From DATJNI01 sp035508275 (GTDB lineage: Bacteria; Patescibacteriota; Saccharimonadia; Saccharimonadales; UBA4665): a stretch of DNA of 64,000 nt. Below the pieces are notes generated by a model that was not told the origin of the DNA, ran no database searches, and was given only the letters and a program-made list of their open reading frames with translations. The stretch covers positions 62,001 to 126,000 of the forward strand of contig DATJNI010000007.1 in assembly GCA_035508275.1 (NCBI GenBank), given 5' to 3'. Positions within the stretch are counted from its first letter, which is position 1, and every line of letters starts with the position of its first letter. Positions 17,903 to 26,034 of this stretch are shown here, in pieces. The position numbers and the translations under genes were made by a program.

Positions 17903-18406
17903 TTATGATGACGAAGGAGAATCGTCCTTCCAGTCATCGGATTGGTAGACAGCGGCAACTAAAGCGCATACAGGTAAGTGAGTACACGTCCTACCAATAA
18001 CTTCCATCGAAATATTTCCAAAATCTACGTTTCTAGTGGCCATCAAGGCTTCAAGGCTCTGGGTTATATCGCTGCGTACAGCCTTTTCGCTCGCTCCCTC
18101 ATGCTCAACGAATAGACCTTTACCAGTTTTCTTATCCTGTACCCAGCCTATCCCTGCCCACGCCTCTGTGTTGGGCGAATCTACTCTCTCTTCGGCCATT
18201 ACAACATAGAGACGATCGCCCCACTTGCCTGGTAGTTCTTTATCCGCAAGGGGCTTTTGTTTTTTTATAATTTTCGAGCCGCCAGGTATTACGGAACTTA
18301 ATTTTATTAAGTTATAGTTTGCAACACCGGCACTATTCAGTGCAGCATCAAATGCAGCCAACTTTGTTGGGCCTGTTCCGATACCTTTTACGACCTGGAT
18401 ATTCAT
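17903..18406 (-). CDS. Pyruvoyl-dependent arginine decarboxylase
   Basis: 167 residues, the family length. The self-cleavage site LIKLSSVIPGG is present with Ser37-Ser38; the second Ser becomes the pyruvoyl group. The N-terminal GIGTGPTKLAAFDAAL and the later GLFVEHEG (catalytic Glu) and C-terminal CALVAAVY also fit. It decarboxylates arginine to agmatine. It begins an operon with the acyltransferase-like gene; TTAGGA lies upstream of the ATG, and a nine-base inverted repeat lies further upstream. The Asp/Ser-rich tail DDWKDDSPSSS is extra. Enzyme name is secure; substrate preference is by homology. Confidence 0.88.
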   Translation of the reverse strand: MNIQVVKGIGTGPTKLAAFDAALNSAGVANYNLIKLSSVIPGGSKIIKKQKPLADKELPGKWGDRLYVVMAEERVDSPNTEAWAGIGWVQDKKTGKGLFVEHEGASEKAVRSDITQSLEALMATRNVDFGNISMEVIGRTCTHLPVCALVAAVYQSDDWKDDSPSSS

Positions 18407-18466
18407 TGCAGTCCTAATCTGTTAATATTACACAATTTTTTTGTATTATTACAATACTGAAACAAA

Positions 18467-18500
18467 TAAACACCTAGCCAATAATCTGACCAGGTGTTTA
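18467..18500. repeat. Perfect nine-base inverted repeat between divergent genes
   Basis: TAAACACCT and AGGTGTTTA are separated by 16 bases in the gap between the arginine decarboxylase operon and the receiver gene. No T run follows on either side, so an operator is more likely than a terminator. Confidence 0.6.
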
Positions 18501-18564
18501 ATCTGCTAAAGTACTGGTTGAATAATAGCATAAACGTCTTGGAATGTCAATTAGTACTTGTGCT

Positions 18565-18573
18565 TGGTATAAT
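18565..18573 (+). promoter_or_regulatory. Extended -10 TGGTATAAT before the first receiver gene
   Basis: TATAAT with an upstream TGG ends 10 bases before ATG 18584. The same nine bases occur at 33174-33182. The predicted leader is only about three or four bases. Confidence 0.6.
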
Positions 18574-18583
18574 ATCTTTAGCT

Positions 18584-18964
18584 ATGCCTAAAGTACTCAT
18601 CGTAGAAGACGAAATACAGATAGCAAAAATGTATCAGCTTAAACTTGAGACATCTGGGTTTGAAGTACAAACTGCTTTTAATGGGGCCGATGGATTGAGG
18701 GTTGCGGAGAACTTTAAGCCTGAGCTAATAATGTTAGATCTTATGATGCCAGTGATGGACGGGGGCGAGATGTTAAAGGCTCTTAGAGCTAAGAAGTGGG
18801 GTGCGAACATTAGGGTCATTATTTTAACCAATATTAGTAGGGATGAGGCCCCTACCAGTATGAGACTACTTAATGTCGACAGATATATTATTAAGGCTCA
18901 CTATACGCCGTCACAGGTGGTAGATATTGTTAATGAAGTATTAAGGACTAAGGCGCCAAGCTAA
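18584..18964 (+). CDS. Single-domain response regulator (CheY-like)
   Basis: 126 residues from ATG 18584; a start 90 bases upstream is open but would put the promoter inside the gene. Receiver features: VLIVEDE (acidic pocket), ELIMLDLMMP (phospho-acceptor Asp), ILTN (switch Thr) and YIIKAHYTP (Lys). No output domain follows, so it should act by protein contact. It is 28 bases from a second, similar receiver. Likely kinase partner is the 7TM kinase at 13194-15482, by proximity only. Confidence 0.9.
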   Translation: MPKVLIVEDEIQIAKMYQLKLETSGFEVQTAFNGADGLRVAENFKPELIMLDLMMPVMDGGEMLKALRAKKWGANIRVIILTNISRDEAPTSMRLLNVDRYIIKAHYTPSQVVDIVNEVLRTKAPS

Positions 18965-18992
18965 AAGAGTATACTTTACTATAGGGGTGAAT

Positions 18993-19358
18993 ATGGCCAA
19001 GGTAGCAATTATAGAAGACGATCAGACCATCTCTCAGATGTACCGCTTTAAGTTTGAAGCATTGGGCTTTAATGTTCAGACGGCAGAGAACGGCAGGTTG
19101 GGACTTGAGATGGTGGAAAAAGATAAACCTGACATGATTTTGCTTGATCTTATGATGCCAGAGATGTCAGGTGATGAAATGCTTGAGAAAATGCGCGCAA
19201 CTCCTTGGGGTAAAGATATTAAAGTTATGATACTGACAAACGTCGGGGAGCAAGAGATACCCCCTAAAGTCAAAGAGCTAGGTGTTAGCGGTATTATTCT
19301 TAAAGCCGAGATGACACCTCGCCAAGTTGCTGATCTGGTCAAAAAAGAGCTTGGTTAA
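18993..19358 (+). CDS. Single-domain response regulator (CheY-like), second copy
   Basis: 121 residues. ATG 18993 is chosen over GTG 18987 because AGGGGTG lies just upstream. Receiver motifs: VAIIEDD, MILLDLMMP (phospho-Asp), ILTNVG and IILKAEMTP. It is a close relative of the preceding receiver (shared LDLMMP, MRA..WG.....ILTN and TP.QV), consistent with a tandem duplication followed by divergence. No DNA-binding domain. Confidence 0.9.
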   Translation: MAKVAIIEDDQTISQMYRFKFEALGFNVQTAENGRLGLEMVEKDKPDMILLDLMMPEMSGDEMLEKMRATPWGKDIKVMILTNVGEQEIPPKVKELGVSGIILKAEMTPRQVADLVKKELG

Positions 19359-19368
19359 CAATTAATGG

Positions 19369-19374
19369 CATAAT
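19369..19374 (+). promoter_or_regulatory. -10 hexamer CATAAT of murD, leaderless type
   Basis: CATAAT is followed by exactly six bases (GTAGAT) and the murD ATG. It lies directly after the receiver gene, so the murD-murL pair is probably a separate transcription unit. Confidence 0.6.
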
Positions 19375-19380
19375 GTAGAT

Positions 19381-20691
19381 ATGAAAATAGCTATTGTAGG
19401 CTATGGGCTTGAAGGAAAGTCTTCTTACGCTTACTTTTCTAAAGATCCAGCCAATGTAATAACTATCTGCGACAAAGATGAATCTATAGATACGCCGGCG
19501 GATACCTACAGGCATGTTGGTGAGGATTATCTTAAGTATTTAGAGGATTTTGATTTAATCGTCCGAACTGCCGGTTTAAATCCTAATCTTATCCTCGACG
19601 CCACCCCTGGAGTAGAAGATAAGATTACAACTCAATTAAACGAGTTTTTGAGTGTTTGCCCTTCTAAAAATATTATTGGGGTTACTGGGACCAAGGGTAA
19701 GGGTACAACCGTAACGCTAATATATAAAATGTTGGTTAAAGCTGGAGTTAAAGCAGTTTTAGGTGGCAATATTGGTATACCTTTTTTAAGCCTTCTTGAC
19801 GATATCCAAGATGATACTTATGTGGTGCTGGAGCTATCTAGTTTTCAACTGTGCGATCTTAAGGAAAAGTCGCCACATATTGCAGTCTGTTTAATGGTTG
19901 TGCCAGAACATCTTAACTGGCATGACAGTGTTGAGGATTACTACAAGGCTAAGTCACAGTTATTTATTCATCAGTCAGCCGAGGATACTGCTATTTGTTA
20001 TGCGGACAATAAAGCTTCGGTGGATATTGCTAGGCAAAGCCCAGGTAAGCTTATTCCCTACTTCAAAGCACCTGGTGCAGAGGTCAAAGATGGCACCATT
20101 ATTATTGAGTCTAATGAGATATGCCCGGTATCTGATGTAAAGCTTCTTGGTGAGCACAATCTTCAAAACATCTGTGCAGCCCTCACTAGTGTCTGGCAAG
20201 TAAGTCAGGATGTATCCTCTTTCAGGCAAGTTATTACCTCCTTCACGGGGTTAGAGCATAGGCTTGAATTAGTGCGGGAGGTTGACGGCGTCAAATACTA
20301 TAACGATTCCTTCGCCTCAAGCCTTAAAGCAACTGAGGCGGCAGTTGAAGCTATTGAGGGCAAGAAGGTGCTGATAGTTGGAGGATTTGATAGAAAACTT
20401 AATATTGATGAATTTGGTGAATATGTTGTGAATCACCAAGATGAATTTAGGAAAATATTAGTTATTGGTGAGATTGGGCAGAAGTTAAAGGAACTATTTG
20501 ATAGGGTAAAGTTTGATAATTATGACTACAGTGGCGATTTGAGAGATATGACTCAGATTGTAAAGAGAGCTAAGGAGCTGGCTGCATCTGGGGACAGCGT
20601 GGTGCTTTCTCCTGGTTTTGCCAGTTTTGATATGTTTAAAAACTTTGAGGATAGGGGCAACCAGTTTAAGCAGGCAGTGAGCAGCCTATGA
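19381..20691 (+). CDS. murD: UDP-N-acetylmuramoyl-L-alanine glutamate ligase, probable MurD2 type
   Basis: 436 residues. N-domain with IVGYGLEGKSS and a Rossmann-like start, ATP loop GVTGTKGKGTTVTL, central ELSSFQLCDL, and NWHDSVEDYYKAK; the C-domain has YYNDSFASSLKAT. It adds glutamate to UDP-MurNAc-L-Ala in peptidoglycan synthesis. The next gene, overlapping by four bases, looks like MurL, which epimerises the terminal L-Glu. In Xanthomonas the matching MurD2 adds L-Glu, so this copy probably does the same. No racemase gene is seen in the window. Confidence 0.9.
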   Translation: MKIAIVGYGLEGKSSYAYFSKDPANVITICDKDESIDTPADTYRHVGEDYLKYLEDFDLIVRTAGLNPNLILDATPGVEDKITTQLNEFLSVCPSKNIIGVTGTKGKGTTVTLIYKMLVKAGVKAVLGGNIGIPFLSLLDDIQDDTYVVLELSSFQLCDLKEKSPHIAVCLMVVPEHLNWHDSVEDYYKAKSQLFIHQSAEDTAICYADNKASVDIARQSPGKLIPYFKAPGAEVKDGTIIIESNEICPVSDVKLLGEHNLQNICAALTSVWQVSQDVSSFRQVITSFTGLEHRLELVREVDGVKYYNDSFASSLKATEAAVEAIEGKKVLIVGGFDRKLNIDEFGEYVVNHQDEFRKILVIGEIGQKLKELFDRVKFDNYDYSGDLRDMTQIVKRAKELAASGDSVVLSPGFASFDMFKNFEDRGNQFKQAVSSL

Positions 20692-21974
20692 GTAAATACA
20701 CTAGTTTTATATTCAAAGACTACCAATTCAGCGAGGAGAGCAAAGAGCTTAACCTAACATACTCATACGACAATACTCTTGTCTTAAAGGAAACTTTTAA
20801 GTTCGATTTCGAGTATGCGTCTCACGATAAGAAGGCTCTAGATCGAGCCATGCAACTACTTTTTTTTGTAGCTGGAGTTTCTTATTACAAAATGTACCAG
20901 GCTAGCCAAATTACAGTTGAAAAGGGACAGATTTCTAAAGAACTGTCTGAATACCTCAATAAGACATATCTGAAGGGACTGGGAGAATTTTTCTATGTAA
21001 ACAACCTGGATCCAAATTTTAGTATTAACTTCCCTGTTAATGGTTCACTTGGTGAAGTTTTAGAAGTTAGTAATAATTCTGGGAAAATGGTCGGGATTGG
21101 CGGAGGTAAGGATTCGCTTGTCAGTGTGGAGCTTTTACGCCAGCAGGAAGACGTGAGCACCTGGAGCCTAAATCATAGAGACCAGCTGGAGCCACTAGTT
21201 AACACTATTGGCCTAAAACATTTCTGGGTTGATAGAAAACTAGATCCACAAATACTAGAATTAAATGCCCAGGATGCTCTAAACGGTCACATACCAATAT
21301 CGGCAATTCTTAGCGCTGTAGGACTCGCGGTTTGTATTCTGACAGGCAACAGGGATAGTGTTGTGTCCAACGAAAGTTCAGCCAGCGAACCTAGTCTTAA
21401 CTACCGGGGTGTGGACATAAATCACCAGTACTCTAAGTCTATAGAATACGAGAGGTCTTTTCAGAGTGTTATAAAGAATTACTTTGGGGATAGCCTAATG
21501 TACTACTCCCTGCTTAGACCATTAAGTGAGCTTAGGATAGCTGAGATATTTGCGAAAGCTTACTTCGATAAATACGCTGGTGTTTTTAGCTCGTGTAACA
21601 GGGCCTTTCGCCACGGTGAGCATCATCTTTTTTGGTGTGGAGAGTGCCCTAAGTGCGCGTTTGTTTTTATGGCTTTGACGCCTTTTATGGATAAGGAGAA
21701 GTTGGTTAAACTGTGGGGCGGCAAGAATTTGCTGCTTGATCCTAGCTTAGAGCCAACATATAGACAGCTGCTTGGGATATCCGGGAATAAGCCGCTGGAC
21801 TGCGTAGGTGAAGTTAAAGAATCTAGAGCAGCTATGAAGTTCTGTCAGAAGATTTATCCTGAACTCAATAAATATGTTTTTGAAATACCTGAGGATTATG
21901 ATTTTCGGGCTTGGTCTGAGCACGCTATGCCTGAGGAAATATTTAATTTCCTAAAACGGCGACTCAATGCTTGA
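20688..21974 (+). CDS. murL: MurL-like UDP-MurNAc-L-Ala-L-Glu epimerase
   Basis: 428 residues. A PP-loop-like ATP site MVGIGGGKDSLVS is followed by NGHIPISAI, SNESSAS, INHQYSKSIEYE, YYSLLRPLSELR, SCNRAFR and WCGECPKCAFVF (paired Cys), a set I associate with the MurL family. The established reaction is ATP-dependent epimerisation of the terminal L-Glu of UDP-MurNAc-L-Ala-L-Glu to D-Glu. Overlap with murD by ATGA links their translation and supports the pathway. The 3' end overlaps the convergent folD by 11 bases. Assigned by motif recall, not by alignment. Confidence 0.78.
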   Translation: MSKYTSFIFKDYQFSEESKELNLTYSYDNTLVLKETFKFDFEYASHDKKALDRAMQLLFFVAGVSYYKMYQASQITVEKGQISKELSEYLNKTYLKGLGEFFYVNNLDPNFSINFPVNGSLGEVLEVSNNSGKMVGIGGGKDSLVSVELLRQQEDVSTWSLNHRDQLEPLVNTIGLKHFWVDRKLDPQILELNAQDALNGHIPISAILSAVGLAVCILTGNRDSVVSNESSASEPSLNYRGVDINHQYSKSIEYERSFQSVIKNYFGDSLMYYSLLRPLSELRIAEIFAKAYFDKYAGVFSSCNRAFRHGEHHLFWCGECPKCAFVFMALTPFMDKEKLVKLWGGKNLLLDPSLEPTYRQLLGISGNKPLDCVGEVKESRAAMKFCQKIYPELNKYVFEIPEDYDFRAWSEHAMPEEIFNFLKRRLNA

Positions 21975-22785
21975 TAAAGTTATTGGCTGATCTGATTAGG
22001 TTATCAAATAGGGCGCAAACCGTTAAAGGACCTACCCCTCCCTTGGTTGGTGTAATGGTTAGATCGAGCCTGTTGTCATAGACATCTTCATCAACGTCTC
22101 CAACCGTCTTGCCATTTTCACTGGCAACCCCAGCGTCAACCACAACAGCGTCTTGTTTGATCATGTCGGATTTTATGAGTCCAGGGACACCAGTTGCGGT
22201 GATAATAACATCTGCGTTCTTTACTTCATCAGCAATGTCTTTGGATTGCCTGGAGAGAACTATTGGGTTTTGGCCAGATGCTTTTAGAGCCTTCTCTAGA
22301 GGTGCACCAACTAGCCTTCCCTTGCCTACTATAACGATGTTTTTGCCATCAAGATTTACGTTGTAGCCTGCTAGCAACCATAGAATTGCTAGTGGTGTAG
22401 CGGGATCAAAATCTGTTTTCTTTGCCAGTCCGTCGACATCTTTGTTGGGTGCGACTAGATCAACTATTTCTTCTGTTCTTTCCTCGTTAGCAATAGGCAA
22501 TTGAACAATTATTCCATGAATTGAATCGTCTGAATTAAGTTTTTTTATTAGCTCAGGTACTTCTTCTATTTCCACTCTGAAAAGCTCTACTTCAATTCCT
22601 ATCTCTTCGCCGTATTTCTTTTTTAGTCTTAAATATATCTCAATGACAGGGTCATGTATGGTCACGATAATAGCTAGCTTGGGGTTAATGCCGTTAGCTT
22701 GTTTTAAAGCTCTAACCTGTTTCGCTTGGCGTTCTTTAATGTACCCGGATAATTCCAGACCGTTGAGGTATTTCACGTAGTGCAT
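21964..22785 (-). CDS. folD: Methylenetetrahydrofolate dehydrogenase / methenyltetrahydrofolate cyclohydrolase
   Basis: 273 residues, normal family length. The catalytic Tyr-x3-Lys is in EIYLRLKKKYG; QLPIA and KDVDGL are at usual places; the NAD(P) site reads IVIVGKGRLVGAPLEKAL; the C-terminal PTKGGVGPLTVCALFDNL matches the PGGVGPMT motif. It interconverts one-carbon units on tetrahydrofolate and would serve with GlyA (36258-37538). Convergent with murL, overlapping tails. Confidence 0.92.
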   Translation of the reverse strand: MHYVKYLNGLELSGYIKERQAKQVRALKQANGINPKLAIIVTIHDPVIEIYLRLKKKYGEEIGIEVELFRVEIEEVPELIKKLNSDDSIHGIIVQLPIANEERTEEIVDLVAPNKDVDGLAKKTDFDPATPLAILWLLAGYNVNLDGKNIVIVGKGRLVGAPLEKALKASGQNPIVLSRQSKDIADEVKNADVIITATGVPGLIKSDMIKQDAVVVDAGVASENGKTVGDVDEDVYDNRLDLTITPTKGGVGPLTVCALFDNLIRSANNFIKH

Positions 22786-22854
22786 TATATCTTATCTGTT
22801 ACGGCTTGCCAAAACAGAGGTAATTTGCTAAAGTTTTTTAGTCCTTATTTCTAA

Positions 22855-22931
22855 GGGCCAGTAGCTCAGCTGGTTAGAGCACCTGCCTCTTAAGCAGGGT
22901 GTCGAGGGTTCGAGTCCCTCCTGGCCCTCCA
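22855..22931 (+). tRNA. tRNA-Lys(CTT), CCA encoded
   Basis: Cloverleaf with acceptor GGGCCAG/CTGGCCC, anticodon stem CCTGC/GCAGG around CTCTTAA (anticodon CTT), T arm GAGGG/CCCTC and encoded CCA. The discriminator base is T, where lysine tRNAs normally have A. Confidence 0.93.
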
Positions 22932-22948
22932 AGCATAAGTACTATGAA

Positions 22949-22970
22949 GGACTTCTCAGGAAGTCTTTTT
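22949..22970 (+). terminator. Rho-independent terminator of tRNA-Lys
   Basis: GACTTC, loop TCAG, GAAGTC, then TTTTT. An outer inverted pair AAGCATAA (22931-22938) / TTATGCTT (22973-22980) encloses it. Confidence 0.85.
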
Positions 22971-23014
22971 GTTTATGCTTGCTATCTTTAAATACTTCAA
23001 CAATACTTAATTAT

Positions 23015-23530
23015 ATGACTAGGGTTCTGCCTTCTGGTATAGAAGCAAAGACGGGCTATATGCCAAGTTTTCTTGCAGGACATCTCCCGCAGTCTGAGCG
23101 ACACTACGTAGAGTTAGCCCATGAGGTAAACCCTTTTCAGGGCCTGTGTGGTGAACAGTCACGTAACAGCATGTTGGATGCGATGTTTGCACTGGGTGCT
23201 GCTTTCCAAAATCCAGAACTTCAGAGCGACCCATTCTTTAACAGGTTTAAAAGCTGGTTAGCAACATTTGAGTTAAAAGTCACTCGTTGGGAATTAGACA
23301 TAAATAATCACGAGCAGGAAGTTTACGAGCCGGTCCTACGTTTCGGTGGCAGTCCGTTGACCGAGCCTTTGGTATATGACCCTAATGATCCAGGGCCAAC
23401 AACTGAAGTTTTAGGCAGACGACTCAGTAGAAATGACTTGGTCGCATTTACTCACTATGTCATGACAAATAGTGGCCCAGAGGGTCCTAATGACCCTAGG
23501 TATGCTTTTATAGAATCGATTAAGTCCTAA
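23015..23530 (+). CDS. Hypothetical cytosolic protein
   Basis: 171 residues from ATG 23015. An upstream in-frame ATG at 22979 lies inside the tRNA-Lys terminator and is unlikely. There is no signal peptide or membrane segment. The sequence has mixed charged helices (LCGEQSRNSMLDAMFALGAAF; FNRFKSWLATFELKV) and a Pro/Asp-rich middle (YDPNDPGPTTE). The family is not recognised. Neighbours give no functional hint. Confidence 0.5.
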   Translation: MTRVLPSGIEAKTGYMPSFLAGHLPQSERHYVELAHEVNPFQGLCGEQSRNSMLDAMFALGAAFQNPELQSDPFFNRFKSWLATFELKVTRWELDINNHEQEVYEPVLRFGGSPLTEPLVYDPNDPGPTTEVLGRRLSRNDLVAFTHYVMTNSGPEGPNDPRYAFIESIKS

Positions 23531-23570
23531 TCTCAGTTACGATAACGTCTGGCACTCCCCAAAAGACAGA

Positions 23571-24035
23571 CTATTGGATAATTGTGAATTCGGTTGAACA
23601 CTGAAAGAATGTTTTAGTATTTGGGTAGTTCAGGTCGCTGTGGGCATAAACCGATGCATTGTCTGTGCCCGTGGTTGTAACATCAGAGGGAACTGTGTAC
23701 TTTCCTAGGTTTTTTGTCTTACTTTCACCTGGTTTAATACCTGTCACGTTAACCTCTTTAAAGTATGTAGTAGGACCATCGTTATTATCTACAAATGAAA
23801 TAAAGTGAGCACCTATAGTGTAATTTCCAGTATTTGTTACTGTAATTGTAGGTGTCATTGATTGGCCTATAGCTAGCGTTGCAGGAACATTGCCTATGGT
23901 ACAGGTCGCCTGGTATACCTTTTGCAGATTTGGAGTTGATGCATAACTAGTGGCGGTAATGAGCGCCGCTCCAGTAATGGTAGAAATAGCCATAAAACTA
24001 GCGATCATTATTTTATTAGTTATAAATTGCTTCAT
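23571..24035 (-). CDS. Exported CARDB-like beta-sandwich protein
   Basis: 154 residues from ATG 24035, chosen because AAGGAG lies upstream; the longer frame to 24092 lacks a ribosome site. A signal peptide (about 1-33, ending ATSYAS) precedes an Ig-like/CARDB-type domain: LAIGQSMTPTITVTNTGNY, KPGESKTKNLGKYTVP, and two Cys near the ends (CTIGN, FQCSTEF) that could form a disulfide. Probably secreted or surface-bound; role unknown. Confidence 0.65.
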   Translation of the reverse strand: MKQFITNKIMIASFMAISTITGAALITATSYASTPNLQKVYQATCTIGNVPATLAIGQSMTPTITVTNTGNYTIGAHFISFVDNNDGPTTYFKEVNVTGIKPGESKTKNLGKYTVPSDVTTTGTDNASVYAHSDLNYPNTKTFFQCSTEFTIIQ

Positions 24036-24159
24036 GAGTAGCTCCTTTTTATATAACTCTATATATATACATTGTTGGGTTGAAATAGTCAAAGCCTATA
24101 GAGTTAGTCAGTATTTAGAGCTTCTGCGTGACCCTACAACCACCTGGTTATTCGTAGAG

Positions 24160-25500
24160 TCAATTTTCAATACCTACTGCAGAAACCGCACCACCAATAA
24201 TTAATAGTCCTGCAGTAAGAGTTATGGCGTCATGAAAACCGCTAAGGGATATACTACGTCCGACAATAACCCCTATTACGGCTATGGCAATAAGACCAGC
24301 GATTCTCGAGATAGCGTTATTAACAGCCGAGGCAATACCGGAATGACTTTGCTCTATTTTGCCAAGAACAGCTGCGGTTAATGGAGCAACGGTCATCGAT
24401 AACCCAAGAGAGAAAACTAGTATTCCGGGCAACAGTTTGCTTGTGTAGTCTATTGGCAGCGTAACCCGAGATATTAATATGAAGCCGATACCTGCAATTA
24501 GTGGGCCTAGGCTCATAAAAAGTCTTGGGCCATAAATGCCTGCCAATTTGCCAAACTGAGGTGATAGTAAAAACATAATGATAGTAACTGGCAGTAGGGA
24601 TAGTCCTGCATCAAAAGCTGAATAACCGCCCACCTCTTGAAGGAATATAACTATTAAAAAGGTGGCGACGGATAAGCCGCCGTAGATTGCTACAGTTGCT
24701 ATATTACCGACGGTGAAGTTGCGTATTTTAAATAAAGATATTGGTAGCATAGCGTTCTTGATTTTTGATTCATAGGTAATGAAAGCAATTAGAAGTAGTA
24801 CGCCAAGTATAAATGGAAGTAGTATTTTCAAGCTGTGCCAGCCGTAATCTGGTTGCTCTATTAACGCAAAGACTGTTCCAAGGAGCCCTAAGCTACATAG
24901 AAGTGCCCCTATGCCGTCAAGACGAGTTCTAGTTCTTTTCTCACTCAGTTCTACTTTAGTCAGTAGCCAGAGACAAAGAATTATTGGAATAACATTTATT
25001 GCGAAAATTAGTCTCCAGGTAAAATCGTCGACTAGAAAACCACCAAGTAGAGGACCAATAATAAAGGCGATGCCGGTCCAAGCTGTCCAAGTACCGATAG
25101 CTTTACTTTTTGCTGCGCCTTCAAAATTAGAGATAATTATTGCGAGAGAACTTGGTACCAGTAATGCTCCACCTGCTCCTTGAAGAGCACGGGCAATAAT
25201 TAAAAATGTGTGAGTAGGAGCAAGTGCGCAAAGTATGGAAGCTAGACCGAAAATTAGAAGTCCAATAGCTAATATTTTCTTACGACCAAAAATGTCAGAT
25301 AATGAGCCGGCAAGTAGAATTAATGAGCCAAGCGTCAGAAGATAGGCATCTACAATCCACTGTTGTACTGCTAGTCCGCCACCAAGGTGACGTGTAATTG
25401 AGGGCAGAGCTACATTAACTACCGAACCATCCAGAAATGCAACGAATGATGCAAGGATACTAATTACTAGGATAAGTCTTAACTTACGATCCATAGCCAT
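24160..25500 (-). CDS. MFS transporter, DHA2 (EmrB/QacA) drug:H+ antiporter type
   Basis: 446 residues with about 14 hydrophobic helices. FLDGSVVNVALPSI in helix 1 and GRKKILAIG after helix 2 match the DHA2 pattern; RALQGAGGALLVPSS follows in helix 4-5. It closes a four-gene operon, two bases after the reductase gene, so its cargo may be the product of that operon rather than a generic drug. Start could be ATG 25500 or 25494. Confidence 0.88.
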   Translation of the reverse strand: MAMDRKLRLILVISILASFVAFLDGSVVNVALPSITRHLGGGLAVQQWIVDAYLLTLGSLILLAGSLSDIFGRKKILAIGLLIFGLASILCALAPTHTFLIIARALQGAGGALLVPSSLAIIISNFEGAAKSKAIGTWTAWTGIAFIIGPLLGGFLVDDFTWRLIFAINVIPIILCLWLLTKVELSEKRTRTRLDGIGALLCSLGLLGTVFALIEQPDYGWHSLKILLPFILGVLLLIAFITYESKIKNAMLPISLFKIRNFTVGNIATVAIYGGLSVATFLIVIFLQEVGGYSAFDAGLSLLPVTIIMFLLSPQFGKLAGIYGPRLFMSLGPLIAGIGFILISRVTLPIDYTSKLLPGILVFSLGLSMTVAPLTAAVLGKIEQSHSGIASAVNNAISRIAGLIAIAVIGVIVGRSISLSGFHDAITLTAGLLIIGGAVSAVGIEN

Positions 25501-25502
25501 AA

Positions 25503-26033
25503 CTAGAGGCCAACCTTATAATGAACTAATATGGTACCTTGTTTGTTAAGAAGTTTATGATCAAGTAAACGCAGTCTTTTCTTGACTAGTTCATCGCTAA
25601 ACAGGTTGATCCCCTGAGTAAATATTTGTGGTTCAATAGTTAGGTATATCTCACTGACTAAGTCGTCTCTTAGAAAAGATGTGTAGGTGAATCCCCCTCC
25701 AAGTAACAGCATGGATTTAAAGCCCTCTTTTTCGAGGCGAAGTACTAGTTCTTTTGGTGATTCATTGGTAAATTCTAGGACACCCTTTTTGCTGTCGTTC
25801 TTGTATTGGCTGGGGTTGCTAGTTAATACAACTCGCAGTTTAGCGGGGTGCAATTTAATATTGGGGCGTATTTTTTCATATGTTTTTCGACCAAAAACAA
25901 TTAAATTATGTTTAGCAACTAGTTTGGATAGGTGGTCTTGGTCTTCGTTTGATATCCAGCTGCCCGTACCTACCTTTGTGCCTTCAGTAATCTTGCCATT
26001 TATGGAGGTCACGGCCGACATTATAATTATCAT
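25503..26033 (-). CDS. RibD C-terminal / dihydrofolate reductase-like reductase
   Basis: 176 residues: MSAVTSINGKITEG (substrate strand), LIVFGRKTYEKIRP (cofactor loop), VVLTSNPSQ, then LLLGGGFTYTSFLRDDLVSEIYLTIEPQIF. This is the RibD_C/DHFR fold that reduces pterin or pyrimidine substrates with NAD(P)H. It sits one base after the CofE-like gene and two before the MFS gene. A folate reductase role fits the context, but a flavin-type or other reductase cannot be excluded. Confidence 0.78.
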   Translation of the reverse strand: MIIIMSAVTSINGKITEGTKVGTGSWISNEDQDHLSKLVAKHNLIVFGRKTYEKIRPNIKLHPAKLRVVLTSNPSQYKNDSKKGVLEFTNESPKELVLRLEKEGFKSMLLLGGGFTYTSFLRDDLVSEIYLTIEPQIFTQGINLFSDELVKKRLRLLDHKLLNKQGTILVHYKVGL

Positions 26034-26034
26034 A

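Noticed and set aside
18494..18583. Upstream extension of the first receiver
   Set aside because: The extension would contain the extended -10 element and the receiver fold begins at MPKVLIVEDE.
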